Positions 1-6,048 of a stretch of DNA of 9,055 bases are shown one piece after another. The first letter of the stretch is position 1. The number at the start of each line of letters is the position of its first letter. The position numbers were made by a program, and so were the translations under genes. The notes beneath the pieces were generated by a model. It had not been told where the DNA came from. It saw only the letters and a list, made by a program, of their open reading frames with translations, and ran no database searches. The DNA comes from CAYFTL01 sp964346145 (GTDB taxonomy: Bacteria; Bacillota; Clostridia; Christensenellales; Aristaeellaceae): contig CAYFTL010000055.1 of NCBI GenBank assembly GCA_964346145.1, forward strand, positions 1 to 9,055, in the 5' to 3' direction.

Positions 1-309
1 CGTGGCACTCCCCGCTTCCCCTTCTCAGTCCCGGAGTGCCTGGAGACCAAAGGCTCTATCGAAGCTTGCAGCATCATGCGCCCCGACGCCCTTGCATGCG
101 TCTCACCCCTCACGAACGCAAGTCTTCCTGAACTGGTCTCAACCGTTGACCTAAGCGCGGCATTCTGTGACGACCAAGTCTGCCCCCCGGTGATCGGAGA
201 CATAGTCGCCTACAGAGACAAAGGACACGTGACCGCGACCTACTCCGTAGCCACAAGCGAGTTGCTGCGACGGCAACTGGAGACAGTGGCTCCCCAGCTG
301 TTTGAATAG
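1..309 (+). CDS. Acyltransferase-3 family protein with SGNH domain, C-terminal fragment (5' end outside window)
   Basis: Frame 1 is open from the first base to a TAG at 307-309 and gives 102 residues, the tail of a longer protein. It matches the end of the SGNH hydrolase-like domain that follows the membrane acyltransferase-3 domain in OafA/YrhL-type proteins. The clearest signs are VDL near residue 49, the cysteine pair C56 and C61 in CDDQVCPPVIGD, and the motif YRDKGHVTATY, whose Asp (217-219) and His (226-228) form the DxxH pair of the SGNH catalytic triad. In this family the membrane part is thought to bring an acyl group across the membrane and the SGNH part to transfer it to a surface glycan, often as O-acetyl. 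The acyltransferase-3 membrane helices and the nucleophile Ser are not in the window, so activity cannot be judged. It converges on a glycosyltransferase operon, which suits a role in decorating the same polymer. Family assignment is fairly sure; substrate is unknown. Confidence 0.85.
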   Translation, partial: RGTPRFPFSVPECLETKGSIEACSIMRPDALACVSPLTNASLPELVSTVDLSAAFCDDQVCPPVIGDIVAYRDKGHVTATYSVATSELLRRQLETVAPQLFE

Positions 310-311
310 GG

Positions 312-1442
312 CTACGCGGCGTCGAGCCTAGTCCCGGTGCTCCCTTCGCCGAGCAGGCCCAGATAGAGACCGCGATAGAGCTGGGCAACCGCCGCGGGAC
401 TGAAGCGATCGTGGACAGAAGCAGAAACGCTTTCGGCGGAGACTCCGAGAGTCTTGTCTCTCAAGCGGATGAGCGCGTCGGCGTATTGCTCCGGGTCCTG
501 GTCCTTGACAATCTCGCTGTACTCAGGCAGGGCGTACTCTATGTGCCCACCTTGATCACTGGCGCAGATGGGACGTCCGTTCACCAAAGCTTCAGCGGCG
601 GCCACAAAGAAGTTTTCTCCCTGGGTTGGCGCAAAGAAAACGTCGGCTGCCCCCAGTTCCTGCTCCACTCCTGATGGAGAGAGCCCGCCAAGGAACTCTG
701 CTTCGACCCCCAGCTCAGTCGCAAGACGCTGCGCCTGTTCCCTTTGATCGCCTTCCCCAACCCAACGCAACGAAGCAGCGACACCTTTGTCGCGCAGCTT
801 GGCTAGGGTCCTCACGGCTAGGAGTGGATTCTTACGTTCTATGACACCGCCCGTGGAGACCAGTCGCAGGGTCCTTCGCACCGACTCTTCATCGCGGAGG
901 GGGTGGACCCGGGCAGGAGCAGGAACGATGCATGGCACTATTTCAACGGGGCGGTCGCCACGGAACGCCCTAATAGCGTCTGCCAGTCGTCCGCTTTCTG
1001 CGACGGCGACGTCCGGGGCGCGGAGCAAAAGCCCAAACAGCGGGCGGACCGCCCTAAAGTGGGGTGAAGCCGACTCAGGCGAGCTCAATGCCGACCAGTG
1101 TTCCGTATGGATCCACGGCTGCTCAAAGCGGGCTGCGAGCGCCACCGGCAACGCGGAGATCGCGTGCGTGTTCACCACGTCTAGCCCCGCTGCAGCGGCG
1201 CGGAGCTTTGAGGCGGCCCGGAGGACAGAAAAGGGATTGGCCGGATTCATTCCGATGTGGAGCACCCTGACCCCGTCCTGCCACTCCGCGCGTTGGCGCC
1301 CTGCAGGGAGTGCGCGGTCCAGGTAGATGACGCGCACGTCATCCCCGTGGTCTTTGAAGGCCTCAACCTCGCGCTGCACGAACAGTCCGGAGATCGGCGC
1401 AGTCTCCGTTGGGTACCACGGCGTCACCACACCTATCTTCAT
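312..1442 (-). CDS. Glycosyltransferase family 4 (GT-B fold), last gene of the operon
   Basis: This 376-residue protein has normal GT4 length and architecture. The N-terminal acceptor half starts MKIGVVTPWYP, followed by the glycine-containing loop near residue 19 and HTEH at 112-115. The C-terminal donor half has a basic pair R203-K204 in IERKNP, the GEGD turn near 229-232 and a canonical EX7E motif at E276 and E284, expected to hold the nucleotide-sugar donor. It should transfer a sugar with retention of configuration at the cytoplasmic face of the membrane; donor and acceptor cannot be told from sequence. Its ATG overlaps the TGA of the preceding GT4 gene (ATGA, 1439-1442), and a strong Shine-Dalgarno stretch lies inside the end of that gene, so this start is secure. 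It resembles the C-terminal module of the 1132-residue protein upstream (shared VV..WYP, TEH and EX7E), suggesting the two are paralogues. The stop is two bases from the convergent acyltransferase stop. Confidence 0.93.
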   Translation of the reverse strand: MKIGVVTPWYPTETAPISGLFVQREVEAFKDHGDDVRVIYLDRALPAGRQRAEWQDGVRVLHIGMNPANPFSVLRAASKLRAAAAGLDVVNTHAISALPVALAARFEQPWIHTEHWSALSSPESASPHFRAVRPLFGLLLRAPDVAVAESGRLADAIRAFRGDRPVEIVPCIVPAPARVHPLRDEESVRRTLRLVSTGGVIERKNPLLAVRTLAKLRDKGVAASLRWVGEGDQREQAQRLATELGVEAEFLGGLSPSGVEQELGAADVFFAPTQGENFFVAAAEALVNGRPICASDQGGHIEYALPEYSEIVKDQDPEQYADALIRLRDKTLGVSAESVSASVHDRFSPAAVAQLYRGLYLGLLGEGSTGTRLDAA

Positions 1443-2653
1443 TTTCGGCCTCCCTTAGCTCCGACTTGCAGCACAAAGCGTGCAGCGTCCCGAGCTGATT
1501 TGCGCATCGAACGATTCTCCACAAGCCAGGCCCTCAGCCTCTGCGGTGAGCGGGTCGAGGGTTGAGTTCGAGCAAGCGCCACAATGCTATCGCTCACGGC
1601 CCGAGCATCGTGGTCGCAGGCTAGCCCAAGGTCGTGAGCCTCCAAGTCTTCAACCACGGGCCCGCGGCCCGCGAACAGGACTGGCCTACCCGCGGCAAGT
1701 GCAGCCAAGACCTTAGTTGGGTACGCGAAGTCGTAACCTTTCCCGGGCACGATTGACACCAAAGCGGCCTGTGCTCCAGCCAGCAGCTTCGCGACCGTCT
1801 CCGGGCTTGTAGAGGGGAGCTGGATCACAACGTCGCGGCCCGTTTTTGTCTTCAGCTCGCGCGCTTCAGCCTCGATCTGTTCCCATTCGCTTCCCTGTCC
1901 TACGAACACTAGTTGCAGCTCTGGGTCAAGCTTTGCAACCTTCGCCATCGCTCGAGCGAAGACGGAAGCACCTTGCCACTCCGAGGCAGTGCCTGCGTAA
2001 AGCAAGTAGCGCCCAACGATACCCAGGGAAGCAAGTTCCTGATCCTGGAGCGCCGCAACGTCTGTGGAGTAGGTGTCGGTGTCAATCCCGTTGGGCACGA
2101 CCCTTATGTTTTTGCCTCCCAGTTCCCGAACTCTTTCCCCCACGCCCTCGGAAACGGCAATGATCCCCGACGCACCCCGAACAGCAAACTTCTCCATGCC
2201 TCGCACGGCCTTGACGACCGCCGCGGGCGCACCTGCAATCTCGGTCGCATCGCTCCACACGTCCGCCGCGTACCACACGTATGGAGTGCGTCTGACCGCG
2301 CAAGCGAGCCGCGCAACGAACCCGGTCGTCGGAGGTGGCTCAACCAGCACCACCTCAAAGCGAGGACCGAACACAAGGCGAAAGAACAGAGGAACGTCGA
2401 ACGACATGTAAGGCACGTAACCGCGCACGTAGCCGGTTTTATCGCGCAGCACCGGGAACCGGCTCACTTTGACACCCCGCGCGGGCGGACGACGCTCAGG
2501 CGCCACCGCCCTTGGAGCGCTTGATGTCACTACGTCCACGCGAGCGCCTTCCGCGGCGAGTGCGTCAGCGACTGCCGCTAATCGAAAGGACGCGGCCGCC
2601 GGCTCTGGCAAAAATACGCGGGTTGCGATCCCAACGCGCTCCCTGCCGCTCAC
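1439..2653 (-). CDS. Glycosyltransferase family 4, WbuB/WcaI-like
   Basis: This 404-residue GT-B glycosyltransferase has the pattern of the WbuB/WcaI group: an N-terminal half opening GIATRVFLPEPAAASFR, a YAADVWSD motif at 128-135 and the boundary motif VVPNGID at 185-191. The donor half carries LLYAGTASEWQG near 217-228, where WbuB-like proteins have a glycine-rich donor loop, and PTKVLAALAAGRPVL near 312-326. The usual second Glu of the GT4 EX7E motif appears as Ala (A317); relatives of WbuB and WcaI also vary here, so this need not mean loss of activity. The start is GTG at 2653, chosen because it overlaps the upstream TGA (GTGA, 2650-2653) and has AGGGA a few bases before it. Its own TGA overlaps the next ATG. 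It should add one sugar to a lipid-linked glycan on the cytoplasmic side of the membrane; the sugar is unknown. Confidence 0.92.
   Translation of the reverse strand: MSGRERVGIATRVFLPEPAAASFRLAAVADALAAEGARVDVVTSSAPRAVAPERRPPARGVKVSRFPVLRDKTGYVRGYVPYMSFDVPLFFRLVFGPRFEVVLVEPPPTTGFVARLACAVRRTPYVWYAADVWSDATEIAGAPAAVVKAVRGMEKFAVRGASGIIAVSEGVGERVRELGGKNIRVVPNGIDTDTYSTDVAALQDQELASLGIVGRYLLYAGTASEWQGASVFARAMAKVAKLDPELQLVFVGQGSEWEQIEAEARELKTKTGRDVVIQLPSTSPETVAKLLAGAQAALVSIVPGKGYDFAYPTKVLAALAAGRPVLFAGRGPVVEDLEAHDLGLACDHDARAVSDSIVALARTQPSTRSPQRLRAWLVENRSMRKSARDAARFVLQVGAKGGRK
1449..1456 (-). promoter_or_regulatory. Ribosome binding site for the last GT4 gene
   Basis: On the minus strand this reads AAGGGAGG, six bases before the ATG at 1442. 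It lies within the last codons of the upstream GT4 gene. It supports the overlapping start and allows re-initiation as well as direct ribosome entry. Confidence 0.7.
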
Positions 2654-5600
2654 TCTTGTCCCTGCCTCATGGCGAACGTGTAGATGTCCCTGTAGCGCTC
2701 AACAAAAGCGTTCGTCCCGAACCTGTCCACGCATCGCTGCGCTCTCGCCGCGCGGTCGCCGCTGCTTGCGACCGCACTGCGTAGAGCGCGCATCGCAGCG
2801 AGGAGCTGTTCAGCGTCGTCAATGTCGACCAGCAGGCCGTCGCGCTCGTCTTGAATCACCGTCTCTCCCCCCCAGGTTCGCGTGCTTATGACCGGCACGC
2901 CAGCGGCGAGGGCCTCAATCTGAACCACACCCATCGGCTCCGTGGCTGACGGCAGAACGAAAGCGTCAATGTCGGCGTAGAAACTTGCGACTTCATCGCG
3001 CCCCAAGCGACCCAATAGGGAAACAGAGTCGTTTAGTCCGAGCCTTTCCACTTGAGCGGCCACGTTACCGCTCTCCTCTCCCGCTCCACCGATCAAGAGA
3101 CGCACCGTGTCGTCCTCACGCCGCAACTTCGCAAACGCTTCCACCAGCATCTCCACCCTTTTCACGGGGTCGAGGATCGAGAGGTGACCAAACGTGAATC
3201 CCTGACCCGTTTCGCCCTGGTCGTCGTTTCTCGGTCTCAGCTCAAGACTAGGCAAGAGGTTCGGAGTGTAAACCCAGGGAAGCCCTCCAAATCGTTGGGA
3301 CAGGTGGCGTGCGTGCCCCTCGGACACCCCGTGCCGGCTGGCCGCCGCGGCTGCCACCCGCCTCTCCACGACGCTTGCCGCCTTGGAACGGACTGGCATG
3401 TGGTTCAGCGTCCGATGCTCGGTGTAGACGAACGGGATCTGGTACATATCCCCCAAAGCTTTTGCAAGGAACGCCCCAGGGTAGAGGCTGTGAGCGTGAA
3501 TGACATCGGGGGTGCCGTTCTTCGCAACGTACGTCTCCCACGCGGCGCGCAGCCTCCGCCTCGCCAGCCGTGTGTTCAGTGAGCGCTGAAGAGGAACGTA
3601 AGAGTTGAGCGTCCCGCGGACCACAGCGAGCCCGTCTTCTACGCGGCTCTCGAAACCTCTGGGGGCTACGCGACGAGTCGCGTACACAGCGTTCTGGTCG
3701 AGGGCTAGCACTCCCATCTTCAGCCCTGACTCACTCATCGCTTCGGCCTGTTCTCGGAAAAAAGAGCCGTGTGCGTCGTCGCGATTCTTCGGGTACCAGG
3801 AGGGGACCACCAGGACGTGAGGGTGCGAGGGCTCCTGTTGGGACCGTTTCAGCGCCGCAGCCGCAAAGCGCGCCCGGTCCTCCCAGGTATTCGCCTGGCC
3901 TGCGAGTGCCGCGTTCTCCGCGCTTCTGGATACTTCCTCTGGATTCCGCTCTAACATCTGGAGCTCCCTTGCGATGGCGCCCCCTTCGAAGGGAACCATC
4001 CAGCCAGCGCCACTGGACTCGACGACGTCGGCAGCGTGGGTGCCTTCAGACGCTAAAATCGGTTTGCCGTGCCCCAAGTAGTCGTAGAGCTTCATCGGGG
4101 CGGCAAACGTGCGGTATTCGCGGGGCCTCATAACCAAGCACGCGACGTCGCTGTCCGCGTAGAGAGCCTCCAGTCCTTCACCGGACTCGTGAGCGACTCG
4201 CACCCTGTCAGTGAGAAGGTCCTTGTACTCCACGCGCGCCTTTTCCCAACTTTCGGGACGACAACAGATCGTCAAGGTCGTGTTGTCTGCGTCCTTCACC
4301 GCCTCAAGCAACGCACTGACGTCGTAGTGGTCGCCCCCCACGTCGCCCACATAAAGGAGCCGTAGTGGACCTGTGCTTGGTGCCGGGGAACTCTTCGCTC
4401 TTGCATCTGTCCCGGGAGGGAGCTCCAGTGTGGGAACGCGCAGACCAGGGACAAACGAGCCCATCTGCTTCGTTGGCAGGAACACTATGCTTGCGTACCT
4501 GTTGAAGGTCTCCATTTCCCGCTTGTAAAGGAGTCGCATGAACGCCGCGACAGCACGCCCAACGCGCTCGACATAGTCAGGAAAAGCCCAGTAGACGTCA
4601 CGGTAAAAGACGCCAATGGGGACACGGCGGTCCTGCAGGTACCTGAAGATTTTTCTTTCCAGGTTGAGAATCAAGGGAAAGTGCTTCGGCTCAGTGAACG
4701 ACGCAGGGATCGTCGCTGCCTCTGAGTAGCAGAAGTCCGGGTGCCAGCCCCGCTGAATGCGGTTCCGCAGTTCTGCGAATTTCTTCCTGCGTTGCTTCGC
4801 GTGTCCCGTGACCTCAAAAACCTCGTACCCAATAGAACGAAAGGCCTCGAGCATCTTCCAAGGGCGGATCCCGGAAGCCGCGGTCGCTCCCGGCCGAACT
4901 GGGAACGGTGCGTGATACACCATCCGACCCGGGGTCTGGGAGGCGCTCATGACCCCCCACGTCTGCGCTTCATCGCCTGGCGCGCCGAGCGCGAGACACT
5001 TCGTCGCGAGGTGGAAGCGCAGCGGCGACTGCCTGGCGAAGGTTAACGCCAGGCGATGCGGGAGCAGGGCTCGGAGCGAGCGCAGCTTCTGTCGATCACG
5101 CAAGAGAGCAGCCACCTGCTCTTCGGACGTGGCTCGCGATCCCAGAGCAACCACTAACCGCCAGTCGGAACGTGACAAGTAGTCAAACGCCTTCGGAGCA
5201 GCTCCGTGCAATCGCGACACAGCAGCGCGCACCCGGCTCTGCGCCTCTGCGTCCCAACCACCAGGCAGAAGCGCACGGGCAGTGTCAGGCAAGTTCTGCC
5301 GAAGCAGCTTGACAACAAGCGCTACCCGATCCGCTCTTCGCTGCATCCAAGGTGCCTCTGCGTTCAACGCCGGATCCAACCATCGGAGCAGTTCCCACAC
5401 GGGGCGTTGCGCGGTCGTCGCCCGCTCCGGCTGATCGTCATGCACAACGTAGCCGGGCGGACCGAACGCGAACGAAATGCGCGCCCCCGAAAACCAGATG
5501 CCTGCGGAAAAGGGAACGTCCTCCCCCGTCGGCACCCCCTGGGGGAACCTAAGCTCGCCGAATCTGCTCCTTCTCAACAGCCCCAGTGGAGCCGCTCTGT

Positions 5601-6048
5601 AGGACAGGCGGTCTTTCACACCTTCCAGACCGTTTCGCCGTCCAATGCGCACGGGCGGCGAGGCGGCATTGGAACCGTCTGGCTCCCGTCGATTCGCGAT
5701 GACAAAATCGGCGTGCTCACGCTTTGCGATCTGGAGCCAGCGGTCAAGAGCGCCGGGATCGAGCGCGTCATCAGAATCGACAAAGCTAACGAAATCTGCA
5801 GTTGCCAGGGAGAGCCCGTGATTCTTGGGTGTAGAGGGTCCCGGATGGGCGTCATCTAGCGGAAAGACCGCAACCCGCGGATCTTTAGCTAACCCGCCGA
5901 GCGCGCGCCTAACTTCGTGCTCGGAAACGTTGTGCGCGACGACCAGGGCCCTCACGTCGGCAGCGGTTCCCATAAGGATGGAAGAAACGCACCGCCTGAG
6001 GGGCCGGGTTGCGTCGTGCACGGGCACGATCACGTCAACAGAGTTCAT
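2650..6048 (-). CDS. Triple glycosyltransferase fusion, GT2-GT4-GT4
   Basis: The 1132-residue protein holds three modules. Residues 1-220 are a GT2 (GT-A fold) domain: VDVIVPVHD at the start, a DSDD metal/nucleotide motif at 91-94 and GEDVPFSAG at 175-183, followed by a helical extension to about 360. Residues 375-735 are a GT4-like module beginning MVYHAPFPVRPG, with donor-site segment PMKLYDYLGHGKPIL (651-665), where Asp656 stands in place of the usual second Glu. Residues 743-1125 are a canonical GT4 with VVPSWYP, YTEH at 875-878, K963-R964 and EX7E at E1037/E1045. Three enzymes in one chain could add successive sugars without releasing the acceptor (inference). The ATG at 6048 overlaps the TGA of the preceding gene (ATGA, 6045-6048). 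The GT2/GT4 join coincides with a run of six G beside an ATGA (4947-4958), so the fusion of the first module could be recent, slippage-dependent or an assembly error. Single-module identities are secure; the reality of the full-length chain is less so. Confidence 0.9.
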   Translation of the reverse strand: MNSVDVIVPVHDATRPLRRCVSSILMGTAADVRALVVAHNVSEHEVRRALGGLAKDPRVAVFPLDDAHPGPSTPKNHGLSLATADFVSFVDSDDALDPGALDRWLQIAKREHADFVIANRREPDGSNAASPPVRIGRRNGLEGVKDRLSYRAAPLGLLRRSRFGELRFPQGVPTGEDVPFSAGIWFSGARISFAFGPPGYVVHDDQPERATTAQRPVWELLRWLDPALNAEAPWMQRRADRVALVVKLLRQNLPDTARALLPGGWDAEAQSRVRAAVSRLHGAAPKAFDYLSRSDWRLVVALGSRATSEEQVAALLRDRQKLRSLRALLPHRLALTFARQSPLRFHLATKCLALGAPGDEAQTWGVMSASQTPGRMVYHAPFPVRPGATAASGIRPWKMLEAFRSIGYEVFEVTGHAKQRRKKFAELRNRIQRGWHPDFCYSEAATIPASFTEPKHFPLILNLERKIFRYLQDRRVPIGVFYRDVYWAFPDYVERVGRAVAAFMRLLYKREMETFNRYASIVFLPTKQMGSFVPGLRVPTLELPPGTDARAKSSPAPSTGPLRLLYVGDVGGDHYDVSALLEAVKDADNTTLTICCRPESWEKARVEYKDLLTDRVRVAHESGEGLEALYADSDVACLVMRPREYRTFAAPMKLYDYLGHGKPILASEGTHAADVVESSGAGWMVPFEGGAIARELQMLERNPEEVSRSAENAALAGQANTWEDRARFAAAALKRSQQEPSHPHVLVVPSWYPKNRDDAHGSFFREQAEAMSESGLKMGVLALDQNAVYATRRVAPRGFESRVEDGLAVVRGTLNSYVPLQRSLNTRLARRRLRAAWETYVAKNGTPDVIHAHSLYPGAFLAKALGDMYQIPFVYTEHRTLNHMPVRSKAASVVERRVAAAAASRHGVSEGHARHLSQRFGGLPWVYTPNLLPSLELRPRNDDQGETGQGFTFGHLSILDPVKRVEMLVEAFAKLRREDDTVRLLIGGAGEESGNVAAQVERLGLNDSVSLLGRLGRDEVASFYADIDAFVLPSATEPMGVVQIEALAAGVPVISTRTWGGETVIQDERDGLLVDIDDAEQLLAAMRALRSAVASSGDRAARAQRCVDRFGTNAFVERYRDIYTFAMRQGQE
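4947..4958 (-). other. G6 tract plus ATGA at the GT2/GT4 module junction
   Basis: The minus strand reads GGGGGGTCATGA, 4958 to 4947. In the present frame this is part of W-G-V-M, with M367 at 4950. With five G the GT2 frame would read TGG GGG TCA TGA and stop after 366 residues, its TGA overlapping the ATG of the next module. That is the junction form used between all other genes of this operon. What is seen is a continuous frame; a separate start, slippage or a sequencing error is inference. Confidence 0.5.
4971..5058. repeat. Inverted repeats upstream (in the transcript) of the GT2/GT4 junction
   Basis: CATCGCCTGGCG at 4971-4982 has an exact 12-base inverted copy at 5047-5058, 64 bases apart. 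The inner part of the second arm (CGCCAGGC, 5047-5054) also pairs with GCCTGGCG at 5031-5038 across an 8-base loop. The two stems share an arm and would exclude each other. Both lie in the coding sequence of the GT2 C-terminal extension, and the nearest arm ends 12 bases before the G6 tract. No U-run follows, so this is not a standard terminator. Function is unknown and chance is possible in G+C-rich coding DNA. Confidence 0.4.

Noticed and set aside
110..388. Minus-strand frame of 92 codons across the convergent stop region
   Set aside because: It overlaps the SGNH catalytic segment on the other strand and the end of the GT4 gene in another frame; no motif and no ribosome binding site seen.
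787..1326. Plus-strand open frame of 179 codons
   Set aside because: Antisense to the last GT4 gene; Arg/Ser-rich translation with no family resemblance.
1913..2524. Plus-strand open frame of 203 codons
   Set aside because: Antisense to the WbuB/WcaI-like gene, no domain or ribosome binding site, shadow-type composition.
2867..2873. Run of seven C (G7 in the transcript) inside the last module of the triple glycosyltransferase
   Set aside because: The frame continues into conserved GT4 sequence on both sides (T-W-G-G-E and G-L-L-V-D), so there is no sign of a frameshift or module boundary here; only a possible site of sequencing error.
5031..5054. Intrinsic terminator hairpin
   Set aside because: The 8-base stem is G+C-rich but lies within coding sequence and has no U-run after it on either strand.
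5206..5859. Plus-strand open frame of 217 codons opposite the GT2 module
   Set aside because: It lies wholly antisense to a clear GT2 domain, shows no recognisable motif, and its composition (Arg, Pro and Ser rich) is that of a shadow frame in G+C-rich DNA.
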